Source: an uncultured Flavobacteriaceae bacterium
GTDB lineage: Bacteria > Bacteroidota > Bacteroidia > Flavobacteriales > Flavobacteriaceae
DNA length: 64,000 bases
Reading direction: 5' to 3'
Assembly (NCBI GenBank): GCA_947493175.1
Contig: CANLQD010000005.1
Coordinates: 62,001-126,000, forward strand
Shown here: piece by piece, positions 45,718 to 55,215 of the stretch
Layout of the letters: the number at the start of each line of letters is the position of its first letter
Position numbering within the stretch: the first letter of the stretch is position 1
The notes under the pieces: model-generated
Seen by the model: the letters and a program-made list of their open reading frames with translations, nothing else
Told to the model about the DNA's origin: nothing
Databases searched by the model: none
Made by a program: the position numbers and the translations under genes

Positions 45718-47052
45718 TTAGTAATGGAAATGCTTGCTTTCCTCGATAAACGGATTTCTTTTCGGTTGCAGTGGTTGTGTTCCCAACGCCCTGAAAACCC
45801 AAAAAATGAATAATCCCGCAAAAAACAAAATCGCCCCGATTTCCGGAATTCCAATAAACCATTGGTCCCCTACGGTAGCTGGCATAATCGCATTGAAAAT
45901 ATCCAGATAGTGTCCTGCCAAAATAACGATTCCCGCCATAATGACGAACCAGTTGATTCGTTTGTAGTCGCTGTTCATTAGCAACAACAGCGGAAATACA
46001 AAGTTCATAGCAACCATTCCGAAGAAGGGTAGTCTATAATCAGCTATTCGAGTCACATAGTAGGTGACCTCTTCAGGAATATTCGAATACCAAATGAGCA
46101 TAAACTGTGAGAACCAAAGGTATGTCCAGAAAATACTGATTCCGAACATGAATTTGGCCAAATCGTGAATATGACTGTCATTCACTTGTTCCAAATGTCC
46201 TTTTGATTTTAGGTAAATAGTTACCATTGCAATAACGGTAATACCCGATACGAACATGCTGGCGAAAATGTACCATCCGAACAAGGTACTGAACCAGTGT
46301 GGGTCCACGCTCATGATCCAATCCCAAGACATCATCGATTCAGAAATCAAATAAAACACCAGGAACGCTGCAGAAATCCGGAAGTTCAATTTAAAGTTCG
46401 CATTGTCAGAAGCCTCGTCTTGTTTTATCGATAGCTTTCTTGAGTACTCTCGATACAAAATCCAACCTCCTAAGAAAATAACCGCCCTTAACAGAAAGAA
46501 CCAGCCGTTCAAATAACCCGACTTGCCCTGGATCAATGCATCGTGTTCGACCACTTCGGGATCCATCCATACAAACAAGTGGTTCATGTGCATCACCGAT
46601 AATACTAAAATAACGAATACGACGATACCCCCGGGAACCAAATACGCGGTAATCCCTTCCATCACCCTAAACAGCAAAGGTGACCATCCTGCTTGTGCAG
46701 CTCTTTGAACCGCATAGAATGCCAAAACCCCCAATGCTATCATAAAGAAAAAGAAAGCCGCTACGTACAGCGCAGCCCATGGTTTGTTTTGCAATTGATG
46801 TAGCACGTGTTCGTCGTGTTCGGCACCATGTCCCGGTTCAATAACTTCTTTATAAGAACCTCGTTCCTCAGCTATCACATGGGTCGTTTCCTCTTGATGG
46901 GCATCACCATGACCACTATCATGAGACGAGGCCATTGCCTTTGCCTCTTCCACCGTACTCGGTGCAGAAACAAAACCCCATCCGATCCCTAAAAGCCCAA
47001 CGGCCATTAAAATGAAGGAAGCAATTTTTAATCTGTTTGAAATCGTGTACAT
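45718..47052 (-). CDS. actF: Alternative complex III subunit ActF
   Basis: A polytopic subunit of the quinol:cytochrome c oxidoreductase, NrfD-like and a paralogue of ActC. The 444 residues include about ten helices. A His/Asp-rich periplasmic stretch near residues 44-80 (HDSGHGDAHQEETTH) follows the first span. The central core has the conserved segment SESMMSWDWIMSVDPHWFSTLFGWYIF. In known ACIII structures ActF packs against ActC, but its quinone site is degenerate. It sits between actE and ctaC with short gaps (15 and 30 bases). Confidence 0.93.
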   Translation of the reverse strand: MYTISNRLKIASFILMAVGLLGIGWGFVSAPSTVEEAKAMASSHDSGHGDAHQEETTHVIAEERGSYKEVIEPGHGAEHDEHVLHQLQNKPWAALYVAAFFFFMIALGVLAFYAVQRAAQAGWSPLLFRVMEGITAYLVPGGIVVFVILVLSVMHMNHLFVWMDPEVVEHDALIQGKSGYLNGWFFLLRAVIFLGGWILYREYSRKLSIKQDEASDNANFKLNFRISAAFLVFYLISESMMSWDWIMSVDPHWFSTLFGWYIFASMFVSGITVIAMVTIYLKSKGHLEQVNDSHIHDLAKFMFGISIFWTYLWFSQFMLIWYSNIPEEVTYYVTRIADYRLPFFGMVAMNFVFPLLLLMNSDYKRINWFVIMAGIVILAGHYLDIFNAIMPATVGDQWFIGIPEIGAILFFAGLFIFWVFRALGTQPLQPKRNPFIEESKHFHY

Positions 47053-47067
47053 ATCGTTGTTCTATGT

Positions 47068-47628
47068 CTATTTTGTTAGGTCTTGTTTCAGCTTCATCAC
47101 ATATTCGGATACCTGCCACATTTCATGGTTGTTCATCTGCGAAGCATATGAACCCATCGAATTGAGACCGTATTGCAGTGTATGATAGGTAGTACCCACG
47201 GTAATATTACGGGCCTGATCGGCATAACTGGGTACGCCTAGAATCTTTTCGCGCTCTACCAACCATCCTTTTCCGTTGCCCTTATTACCATGGCATATAG
47301 CACAGTAAATTCCATACAATTCGGCCCCAACTGCTAAATTCTCCTCTGTTTGAAGCGAATCCAAAGGGCTTGGATTTACCCTTGCCAATTCTTTTCCTTC
47401 TGGGGTGTTTTCAAAGCCGTAAGGCATCCAACCTCTTGAAATCGTTCCTTCCGGAGGGAGCAGGGCTTCTTGACTATCGGGAAGAAAACCGACCTCCGAA
47501 TAGGTCTCATAACCAACAGCTTCGTACATATTGGGCATGTATTGATAATTAGGTCTGCTTTTATCCGCACAGGAAGCGAACAAGGAGACCAACGCTACTA
47601 CAGCTCCTATTTTTATAATACTGTTCAT
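47068..47628 (-). CDS. actE: Alternative complex III subunit ActE, monoheme cytochrome c lipoprotein
   Basis: A 186-residue lipoprotein: signal peptide with lipobox LFASC, lipidated at Cys20. A single c-type heme site CAICH (Cys109, Cys112, His113) follows. A C-terminal methionine in the NSMGSYASQM region is a candidate sixth ligand. It likely passes electrons from the ActA/ActB side to the oxidase. It starts two bases after actD. Confidence 0.94.
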   Translation of the reverse strand: MNSIIKIGAVVALVSLFASCADKSRPNYQYMPNMYEAVGYETYSEVGFLPDSQEALLPPEGTISRGWMPYGFENTPEGKELARVNPSPLDSLQTEENLAVGAELYGIYCAICHGNKGNGKGWLVEREKILGVPSYADQARNITVGTTYHTLQYGLNSMGSYASQMNNHEMWQVSEYVMKLKQDLTK

Positions 47629-47630
47629 AC

Positions 47631-48158
47631 TTAATGACTGCTTTTTATGACATTCAACTCCACTGCTCCGGTATTCAACAATAAATCGGTCAGTTCCTTT
47701 TCATCATCATGGACCTCAATTTCCATGACAAATTGATCATCGGTCGTTTTTACATCTGGATTCTCCGCCTTTTTAAAAGGCCACAGTCGGCTTCTCAAGT
47801 AAAAAGTAATCACCATCAAGTGAGCGGCAAAAAACACGGTCAACTCAAACATGATAGGAACAAAGGCGGGCATATTTTCCAAATAGCTGAAACTTGGCTT
47901 ACCTCCAATATCCTGGGGCCAATCCTGAATCATAATATAATTCATCATAGTGATGGCAACCGCCAACCCAACACATCCGTAAAGGAAAGAGGTAATGGCG
48001 ATTCTGGTCGGCGCCAGCCCCATTGCCTTGTCCAAACCATGCACGGGAAAAGGGCAATATACCTCTTCGATATGATGCTTGGCCGCTTTCACTTCTTTTA
48101 CAGCGTGCATCAGCACGTCATCATCGTCGTAATAGGCGTGTATTTTTGTAGAAGCCAT
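47631..48158 (-). CDS. actD: Alternative complex III subunit ActD (DUF3341)
   Basis: A 175-residue subunit with two transmembrane helices (about residues 57-77 and 95-118) preceded by a soluble segment with the DUF3341 signature YCPFPVHGLDKAMGL. ActD is a structural subunit of ACIII. The start lies two bases from the end of actC, indicating tight translational coupling. Confidence 0.94.
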   Translation of the reverse strand: MASTKIHAYYDDDDVLMHAVKEVKAAKHHIEEVYCPFPVHGLDKAMGLAPTRIAITSFLYGCVGLAVAITMMNYIMIQDWPQDIGGKPSFSYLENMPAFVPIMFELTVFFAAHLMVITFYLRSRLWPFKKAENPDVKTTDDQFVMEIEVHDDEKELTDLLLNTGAVELNVIKSSH

Positions 48159-48160
48159 AA

Positions 48161-49909
48161 TTATTTATCCAAGTTTAAAAATCTCTTTGCCTGTCCGGCC
48201 CAATCATCTCTTTGAGCCCTTCCGGGAAATGCCTCTGTAAGCGAGTCTAACAAAGCGTATTCTTTATCGCCCATTTTACTCACCTGTAAAAAGCTAAAAA
48301 TGCCCAGCTTATTCAATGTCTTTTCCATCAAAGGTCCGATTCCCTTTACTTTTTTCAAGTCATCGGGCTTCTCGGACTCCGGATCAAAAGAGCCAATCGA
48401 GCCCAAAAGACTCAGTACAGGTTCTTGTCCTAAAGTACCTTCTCCCTCGGTTGTCGCAGCTTCTTCTTCCTGTTCCAAAACCGTATACCGGACAGCACCG
48501 TTCTTCTTAATGCTATAGAGTGGTTTTCCCGCATCGCGCAACACCTTGTATTTCTCACCGGAAGATTTCAAAATCGATTTTACCTCCGCCTGTGCAATTA
48601 CCGGGAACGTTCTGGCGTATAATAGAAACAATACAAAGAAGAATCCAATGGTACCGATAAAGATTCCGATGTCGACAAACGTTGGCGAAAACATCGTCCA
48701 AGAAGAAGGGAGATAATCCCTATGCAGCGAGGTTACGATAATCACGAAACGTTCGAACCACATTCCAATATTAACGACGATCGAAATAAAGAACGAGAAC
48801 ATGATACTGGTGCGCAATTTCTTGAACCACATAAACTGAGGAGAGAATACATTACAAGTCATCATCGCCCAGTAGGCCCACCAATAGGGGCCCGTAGCCC
48901 TATTCAAAAATGCATATTGCTCGTATTCGACCCCGGAATACCATGCCATAAAGAGCTCTGTGATATAGGCACAGCCCACAATCGAACCTGTAATCATGAT
49001 TACAATGTTCATCAACTCTATGTGTTGAACGGTAATGTACGCTTCCAAGCTACATACCTTTCGCATGATGATCAAGAGTGTATTCACCATGGCAAAACCA
49101 GAGAAAATAGCACCTGCAACAAAATATGGTGGGAATATGGTGGTATGCCATCCCGGGATTACCGAGGTGGCAAAGTCAAACGATACGATGGTATGTACCG
49201 ATAGTACCAAGGGAGTCGCCAAACCGGCCAATACCAAGGACACTTCCTCAAAGCGTTGCCAGTCTTTCGCACGGCCACTCCATCCGAAACTCAAAAGACT
49301 ATAGATTTTCTTTTGAAAAGGCAGTACGGCACGATCTCGAATCATCGCAAAATCGGGTAACAAGCCTGTCCACCAGAACACCAAGGAAACCGACAGATAG
49401 GTTGATATCGCAAATACATCCCAAAGCAAAGGGGAGTTAAAGTTTACCCATAATGACCCAAATTGGTTTGGAATCGGCAACACCCAATATGCCAACCAAG
49501 GACGTCCCATATGAATTATTGGAAAAAGTCCCGCTTGAATTACCGAGAAAATCGTCATCGCCTCCGCAGAACGGTTGATCGCCATTCTCCATTTTTGGCG
49601 GAACAATAGCAATACTGCAGAAATCAGGGTTCCCGCGTGGCCGATACCTACCCACCAAACAAAGTTGGTAATATCCCAAGCCCAGTTAACGGTCTTATTC
49701 AATCCCCAGGTACCGATACCTGTTGAAATAGTGTAGATAATACAGCCTACACCCCATAAAAATGCCACCAAGGCAATGGAAAAAACAATCCACCAGTGCT
49801 TATTGGCCTTTCCCTCTACCGGAGCCGCAATATCTACGGTTACATCATGGTAACCTTTATCTCCGACTACTAAGGGTTTTCTTATAGGTGCTTCGTAATG
49901 CGACGCCAT
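48161..49909 (-). CDS. actC: Alternative complex III subunit ActC (NrfD-like, quinol-binding) with helix-hairpin-helix tail
   Basis: The main membrane subunit of ACIII, with a quinol-oxidation site. It has ten helices over about the first 455 residues, with NrfD family sequences WVGIGHAGTLISAVLLL and IHMGRPWLAYWVLP. The remaining ~120 residues are not membrane. A charged linker is followed by a compact C-terminal domain (about 516-582) beginning DDLKKVKGIGPLMEKTLNKLGI and ending FPGRAQRDDWAGQAKRFL. This is a helix-hairpin-helix motif of the kind also seen as a tail on some NADH dehydrogenase and ribosomal proteins. The tail is the unusual part; the rest is standard. Confidence 0.94.
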   Translation of the reverse strand: MASHYEAPIRKPLVVGDKGYHDVTVDIAAPVEGKANKHWWIVFSIALVAFLWGVGCIIYTISTGIGTWGLNKTVNWAWDITNFVWWVGIGHAGTLISAVLLLFRQKWRMAINRSAEAMTIFSVIQAGLFPIIHMGRPWLAYWVLPIPNQFGSLWVNFNSPLLWDVFAISTYLSVSLVFWWTGLLPDFAMIRDRAVLPFQKKIYSLLSFGWSGRAKDWQRFEEVSLVLAGLATPLVLSVHTIVSFDFATSVIPGWHTTIFPPYFVAGAIFSGFAMVNTLLIIMRKVCSLEAYITVQHIELMNIVIMITGSIVGCAYITELFMAWYSGVEYEQYAFLNRATGPYWWAYWAMMTCNVFSPQFMWFKKLRTSIMFSFFISIVVNIGMWFERFVIIVTSLHRDYLPSSWTMFSPTFVDIGIFIGTIGFFFVLFLLYARTFPVIAQAEVKSILKSSGEKYKVLRDAGKPLYSIKKNGAVRYTVLEQEEEAATTEGEGTLGQEPVLSLLGSIGSFDPESEKPDDLKKVKGIGPLMEKTLNKLGIFSFLQVSKMGDKEYALLDSLTEAFPGRAQRDDWAGQAKRFLNLDK

Positions 49910-49948
49910 AAATGTATATTATAGTTACTTTACTTATTGTATTGGTTG

Positions 49949-52900
49949 TTATGCTTCATTGGTATTCCTCACTTTCACGTGATAGAAAACGTTTGGCTTG
50001 GTACCTACATGCTCTAGTAAGTGATACATACGATCGCTCTGTGCCAACTCGGAAACCTTGCTCTCTTTGTCGTTCACATCACCAAAAACGATGGCACCAT
50101 TGCCGCAGGCAGATGAACAAGCTGTCTGAAATTCGCCATCTTTGACCGGACGACCTTCGCGCTTCGCATCCAAGATGGTCTTCTGTGTTTTTTGGATACA
50201 CATAGAACATTTTTCGATCACCCCTCTGGAACGAACGTTCACATCAGGATTCACCACCATCTTACCTAGATCGTTGTTCATATAATAATCGAACTCGTCA
50301 TTGTTATTGTAAAGGAACCAATTGAAGCGTCGTACTTTATACGGACAGTTGTTGGCACAATAACGGGTACCTACACAACGGTTATATGCCATATGGTTCT
50401 GTCCCTGCCTACTATGAGACGTAGCCGCTACCGGGCATACGGTTTCACAAGGCGCATGGTTACAATGTTGGCACATGACAGGCTGAAAAGCGACTTGCGG
50501 ATTGGCAGATGGATCTTCTAACTCACCAAAACCTCCTAAAGAACCCTTTTCACCAGACAGACCATCGAACTCGTCTTTCTTGATATTATCTTCCTCGAAA
50601 CTATCTTCCGATGAATAATAGCGGTCAATACGCAGCCAGTGCATATCCCTGGATTTTCTTACTTCGGCCTTACCCACCACCGGTACATTATTCTCTGCGT
50701 GACATGCAATAACACACGCCCCACAACCGGTACAGGCATTCAAATCTATTGACATATTAAAATGATGCCCAATAGACCGGTCAAAACTATCCCAAAGGTC
50801 CACAGAGGTAGCCGGCACCTCTTGGTGATTCAATGACACTTGTGGAACATGATTCCATTCCGCATGGTCCTTGGTATTGAAAATCTCCAAGGTAGTTTCC
50901 TTGATGATATCACCACGTCCCATTAGTGTTTTATGCAATTGAATACAGGCAAACTCATGCATTCCCGAAACTTTTTCGAGTGTCACCGATTGAATGCTTT
51001 TAAAATCCTGGTACAACGGATATGCATTTACACCGGTTTGCATCTCTGCTTTCATTCCCGCTTTTTTACCATATCCCAAGGATAGGCCTACAGAACCTTT
51101 CGCCTGTCCTGGTTGAATAATGACCGGCACATTGCTGACGGTAACACCATTCACGGTCACATTGGCATAGCTACCATCTAAACCACCATTGGCAACGTTT
51201 ACGTTTTCAAAGCCCATCGCTTCAGCATCTGCTTTGGAAACGGTAATGTAATTGTCCCATGACACACGGGTAATGGGATCTGGGAATTCTTGCAACCAAG
51301 GGTTCGAGGCCTGCCGACCATCACCCATACCAACTTTCGAATACAGTGTCAGTTCCATATTTGACGGATTGGTATTCGCAAGACTCCGCACCGCACTGTC
51401 TACAGAAATAACTTCCGCAGTACTCGTTTCTTCTCCCGCCTCCTCATCATTCTGCTCCGTATCAACCTCATCTACTATTGCAGCAGGATCGGCCATAACA
51501 ATCATATCATTTACCGAAGCAGTCCCTGATGTTACGGCAAAAACACCATCGTGCAATGCTTTGTTCCAATCGCCCCCTTGAAGAACGAAGGTATTCCAAG
51601 TTTCCTTAATGTAATCGTAATAGGTTTTGTCACTACCCATCCAACCTAAAAGTGAGGATTGAAACTGTCGGGTATCGAACAACTCCCGGATAGTCGGCTG
51701 CATTAAACTGAAATGTCCTTTCTTGATTTCGGTATCGCCCCATGATTCCAAGTAATGATTCGCTGCAGCTGTATATTGCGCCACCTCGGAAGTCTCATTG
51801 TAATTCGTTGCATACAAAACGGACAAATCAACATTTTTGATGCCCTCGGCAAAATCTGCGGCATTTGGGAGGGTATACATCGGATTGACACCATCCATGA
51901 TCAAAGCCCCTACCTTGCCAGCTTTCATATCGGCAATCAAATCGTTTACAGCTTTGGCATTTCCCTGCCTAACATATCGCGGCGCCATTGCATCAAAAGC
52001 CTTACTGCCCAACATTTCATTGATGGCCAACACTACTGCTTGGGCGTTCACATCATCGATTCCACTGACCACGACGGCCCCCGTTTTGTTTTTGCGTATT
52101 TGGGCAACTACGGCATCGATGGTCTTTTCTACATCGGCACTCAACTCTCCACCAACACTCGTACCGTTCAACTTTGCATACAATTTTGCCAAAGCGACCA
52201 TTTGCATCGAAGGTGCCAAGGGCACTCGTTTATCGGCGTTCGCCCCAGTTAAAGACATATTCGCCTCGAACTGCACGTGGCGCGACATTTTACCGTTAGT
52301 AGGAACCCGTCCTCTTGAATAACCACCATCATAGCCACCCCCTTGCCAATCACTCAAAAAATCGGCTCCGAATGACACAATAATATCGGCTTTCTCAAAG
52401 TCATAGTCTGCCAAGGCACGCTCTCCATAACGCGCTTCAAACGCAGTTAGTGCGGCATCTTCCGCTATGGCGTCATAGGTAACATGATTAACGTTCCCAT
52501 ATTTTTGCTTGAATTCGGCAACCAATCTTTTAGTGGAAGGACTTGCATACGTCTGGGTCAATAAAGCCACTTGTTTACCACCGCCCTGCAAAGAACCCAA
52601 CTTCGCCTTTACCGAGGCATCCAACACATCCCACTCAACAGGCTCACCGTTGGCAATGGGCCCCTGAAGGCGTGTACTATCATACAATCCCAATACGGAG
52701 GCTTGCACCCTTGCATTGGCATTTCCTCCTATTTTGGCATCGGTATTGTTCTCTACTTTTATCGGACGCCCTTCACGGGTTTTAATGAGAATACTTGCAA
52801 AATCGAAACCGTTCGCAATGGTCGTAGCGTAGTAATTGGCCACACCCGGCACGATACGATCGGGCTGCACCACGTAAGGGATCGACTTTACCACCGGCCC

Positions 52901-53116
52901 TTCACAGGCCGCCAAGGTTGCCGCAGCGGTACTAAAACCAACATACTTCAAAAAATCCCTTCTGTTGGTATTCGAAGATGACAAACCTTCCTTGTCGCCC
53001 AAAAACTCATCTACCGGGATATCCTCTACAAATTCATTCTGCTTTAGCGCCTCAACAATGGAATCGTTCGGATTTAGTTCCGCCTCGTTCTTCCAATATA
53101 CTTTGTTTGATGCCAT
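49949..53116 (-). CDS. actB: Alternative complex III subunit ActB, molybdopterin-like/iron-sulfur fusion
   Basis: A 1055-residue periplasmic subunit. The N-terminus carries a variant Tat signal (NRRDFLK at residues 51-57), with a hydrophobic stretch ending in a possible lipobox LAAC (Cys71). Residues ~80-730 resemble a molybdopterin oxidoreductase domain that in ACIII lacks the cofactor. The C-terminal part (about 780-1055) holds ferredoxin-type cluster motifs: CTGCGACVIACHAENN, CQHCNHAPCETVCP, CVGTRYCANNCPYK, and CSMCIQ with CSSACG. An insertion of Glu/Ser/Thr-rich sequence occurs near residues 550-575 (DTEQNDEEAGEETST). Confidence 0.95.
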   Translation of the reverse strand: MASNKVYWKNEAELNPNDSIVEALKQNEFVEDIPVDEFLGDKEGLSSSNTNRRDFLKYVGFSTAAATLAACEGPVVKSIPYVVQPDRIVPGVANYYATTIANGFDFASILIKTREGRPIKVENNTDAKIGGNANARVQASVLGLYDSTRLQGPIANGEPVEWDVLDASVKAKLGSLQGGGKQVALLTQTYASPSTKRLVAEFKQKYGNVNHVTYDAIAEDAALTAFEARYGERALADYDFEKADIIVSFGADFLSDWQGGGYDGGYSRGRVPTNGKMSRHVQFEANMSLTGANADKRVPLAPSMQMVALAKLYAKLNGTSVGGELSADVEKTIDAVVAQIRKNKTGAVVVSGIDDVNAQAVVLAINEMLGSKAFDAMAPRYVRQGNAKAVNDLIADMKAGKVGALIMDGVNPMYTLPNAADFAEGIKNVDLSVLYATNYNETSEVAQYTAAANHYLESWGDTEIKKGHFSLMQPTIRELFDTRQFQSSLLGWMGSDKTYYDYIKETWNTFVLQGGDWNKALHDGVFAVTSGTASVNDMIVMADPAAIVDEVDTEQNDEEAGEETSTAEVISVDSAVRSLANTNPSNMELTLYSKVGMGDGRQASNPWLQEFPDPITRVSWDNYITVSKADAEAMGFENVNVANGGLDGSYANVTVNGVTVSNVPVIIQPGQAKGSVGLSLGYGKKAGMKAEMQTGVNAYPLYQDFKSIQSVTLEKVSGMHEFACIQLHKTLMGRGDIIKETTLEIFNTKDHAEWNHVPQVSLNHQEVPATSVDLWDSFDRSIGHHFNMSIDLNACTGCGACVIACHAENNVPVVGKAEVRKSRDMHWLRIDRYYSSEDSFEEDNIKKDEFDGLSGEKGSLGGFGELEDPSANPQVAFQPVMCQHCNHAPCETVCPVAATSHSRQGQNHMAYNRCVGTRYCANNCPYKVRRFNWFLYNNNDEFDYYMNNDLGKMVVNPDVNVRSRGVIEKCSMCIQKTQKTILDAKREGRPVKDGEFQTACSSACGNGAIVFGDVNDKESKVSELAQSDRMYHLLEHVGTKPNVFYHVKVRNTNEA

Positions 53117-53149
53117 ACGTTTCGTTCTGTATTTAGCTACTTGTTCTAA

Positions 53150-54529
53150 TTAATAGTGACATTTTCCGCATTCCAGACCGCCCATCTGAGCCGCCGTCAG
53201 GGTCTCTACCCCATATTTCTTGGAAAGCTCGGCGTGTATTTTTGCGTAGTATTCATTCCCTTCGACCTTCACATTGGTTTCTCGGTGACAGTTGATACAC
53301 CACCCCATGGTCAATGAGGAATACTGATACATAATCTCCATTTCCTCTACAGGTCCGTGACATGTTTGACATTCGATGCCCGCGACCGAGACGTGCTGGG
53401 AGTGATTGAAATAGGCGAAATCTGGCAGGTTATGGATTCTCACCCATTCCACGGGCTGACTTTCTCCCGTATACTTCTGGTTTTCCTCGTCCCAACCAAC
53501 TGCCTTATAAAGCTTTTTGATTTCGTTGGTATAGAACTCATTGGTATACCCGTTGGCCAAATCTTCTTGGCTAGGTCCTTCAGGGCCTCCTTTGTATTCG
53601 TAGATAGATTTGTGACAGTTCATACAAACATTCAACGAAGGAATTCCTGAATGTTTGGACACACGTGCGGAAGAGTGGCAGTACTTACATTCGATCTTAT
53701 TGGCACCTGCATGTATCTTGTGGGAATAATGAATCGGCTGAATTGGTGCATACCCCTGGTCTACACCCACCTGCATCATCCATCCATAGGCAAAGTACGC
53801 ACTTCCCAGCAACAAGAAAATAACCGACACCAAAACCAAAAACTGGTTCTGCGCGAACGCCTTCCAGAGCGGAATGCGCTTTTTGGCATCTTCCTCCAAC
53901 TCCACCCCGTTGGCCGCCATCACCCTTCGCAAGGTCTTGTTAACGGAATACAGCATGAACACCAATAGCGCGAATACAAGTGCGAGAGCACCTAAAATAA
54001 TATTGTTGGATATACCTCCCGTTGGCGCTGTACCTGGAGGACCTACCACCACGCCAGTTGTTTCCTTTGGGGTCTCTGGCGGAGCCGCCGTGTATGCTAA
54101 AATATCATCGATATCCGTATTGGAAAGTGTTGGGAAAGCGGTCATCGCCGCCTGGTTGTATTCATTGTAAATTTTTACAGCATATGGGTCGCCCGCCTTG
54201 ATCATACCGGGACTATTCTTGATCCACGCATACAACCACTCCTTATCCAACCCTTCTTCTTCTTCCAAACGAGACTCTACGTTGGCCAAGGCCGGACCGG
54301 TCATTTTTCGATTCAATGCGTGGCAAGCGGCACAGTTTTGCTGAAAAAGCGATTTACCTTTTGCAGGATCCCCACTACCTGCCTCAGCCTCAACGGCTTC
54401 AGTCGCCTCTGGCTCAGCTGCCTCGGCGGTTTCTTCTTGCGCAAAGACGGAAACGGTAAAAAATAAGGAGACTAAAAAACTAAAACCAATCGACTTGGTT
54501 ATTTGCTGGCGGTACGGAACCTTTCTCAT
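53150..54529 (-). CDS. actA: Alternative complex III subunit ActA, hexaheme cytochrome c with N-terminal monoheme domain
   Basis: The multiheme electron-transfer subunit and first gene of the operon. Six CxxCH sites are visible, numbered in the 462-residue frame from 54538 (three residues longer than the chosen start): CAACH (69-73), CKYCH (284-288), CMNCH (305-309), CQTCH (390-394), CINCH (414-418) and CGKCH (457-461, one residue from the C-terminus). A signal-type helix (about residues 17-33) leads into an Ala/Glu-rich linker and a monoheme cytochrome c domain (about 55-150). Two membrane helices (about 178-200 and 233-252) then precede the pentaheme part. Standard ActA is pentaheme; the N-terminal monoheme domain is an added module. 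Confidence 0.93.
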   Translation of the reverse strand: MRKVPYRQQITKSIGFSFLVSLFFTVSVFAQEETAEAAEPEATEAVEAEAGSGDPAKGKSLFQQNCAACHALNRKMTGPALANVESRLEEEEGLDKEWLYAWIKNSPGMIKAGDPYAVKIYNEYNQAAMTAFPTLSNTDIDDILAYTAAPPETPKETTGVVVGPPGTAPTGGISNNIILGALALVFALLVFMLYSVNKTLRRVMAANGVELEEDAKKRIPLWKAFAQNQFLVLVSVIFLLLGSAYFAYGWMMQVGVDQGYAPIQPIHYSHKIHAGANKIECKYCHSSARVSKHSGIPSLNVCMNCHKSIYEYKGGPEGPSQEDLANGYTNEFYTNEIKKLYKAVGWDEENQKYTGESQPVEWVRIHNLPDFAYFNHSQHVSVAGIECQTCHGPVEEMEIMYQYSSLTMGWCINCHRETNVKVEGNEYYAKIHAELSKKYGVETLTAAQMGGLECGKCHY

Positions 54530-54620
54530 AAATAGCATATTTCAATCCGAATTTTGGCACGATTTTCCCTAACAGAACGTTGTACTATTGAGCGGGAGTT
54601 ATCATTACCCAAATTGCTTG

Positions 54621-54628
54621 CAAAAATA
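54621..54628 (-). promoter_or_regulatory. Candidate -7 promoter element for the act operon
   Basis: TATTTTTG on the minus strand, about 90 bases before the actA start. No TTG occurs at the expected distance, so the assignment is weak, but it is the only TAnnTTTG match found in the gap. Confidence 0.35.
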
Positions 54629-54660
54629 CGACATAGACTTTATCTGTAAAATGTTAACGG

Positions 54661-54681
54661 ATTTATAATTTATAATTTATA
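54661..54681. repeat. Three tandem copies of TTTATAA
   Basis: A 7-base unit repeated three times exactly, in the divergent gap between actA and the SPOR gene. It may be a simple AT-rich upstream element. Confidence 0.6.
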
Positions 54682-54769
54682 ATTGTTCTAAATAAGATAT
54701 TTTTATTTCTGTTTCATCTTTAAAAAATTACTTTTACCCCCACTAGATTTCACTAACCCTACATTCTCT

Positions 54770-55141
54770 ATGAAAACACTTGTATATCTTACGGTTACGG
54801 TACTTTGCATGAGCTTTGCACATGCTCAAAAAGGCAGTGTCGACATTGAACAAGACACAAAAATCGACGCCTTGTTAAAGGTGTACAAATCAGTGAATTC
54901 CAATGCCGATTATTACCGAATTCAAGTAGGGTTTGGATCGTATGCAAAGGCACAACGTATTAAATCGGAAGTAGAGGTCGACTTCCCTTTACTCCCCTCA
55001 AAAATAGATTTTGATTCGCCTACCTACCGGGTTCGGCTGGGCCGTTTTAAGACACGGCTTGAAGCGGAACGCAAATTTCTTGAGGTACGGCAAAAATATC
55101 CGGATGCCATGTTGCTGAAACCAAAAAAATCGACCCGCTAA
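54770..55141 (+). CDS. Small secreted SPOR-domain protein
   Basis: A 123-residue exported protein: signal peptide (residues 1-19, SFAHAQ), a short linker, then a single SPOR domain (about residues 45-118: YYRIQVGFGSYAKAQRIKSEV, TYRVRLGRFKTRLEAERKF). SPOR domains bind denuded glycan strands of septal peptidoglycan. The protein has no catalytic domain, so it may act as a binding or localisation factor. It lies on the plus strand between infB and actA. Its stop codon overlaps the 3' arm region of its own terminator. Confidence 0.88.
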   Translation: MKTLVYLTVTVLCMSFAHAQKGSVDIEQDTKIDALLKVYKSVNSNADYYRIQVGFGSYAKAQRIKSEVEVDFPLLPSKIDFDSPTYRVRLGRFKTRLEAERKFLEVRQKYPDAMLLKPKKSTR

Positions 55142-55154
55142 GGTCGATTTTTTT
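55123..55154 (+). terminator. Intrinsic terminator overlapping the end of the SPOR gene
   Basis: A 13-bp perfect stem (AAAAAAATCGACC / GGTCGATTTTTTT) with a 6-base loop. The 5' arm encodes the last residues (KKST) and the loop holds most of the stop codon. Because it is symmetrical it could also act on minus-strand transcripts. Confidence 0.85.
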
Positions 55155-55215
55155 ATTCATTTACTAACTTTTATGTCATTGGCAACATGTTACCATTTGC
55201 AGTTCCCCAAACCTC

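Noticed and set aside
51837..52322. Overlapping plus-strand frames inside actB
   Set aside because: Antisense to the molybdopterin-like domain with no independent support.
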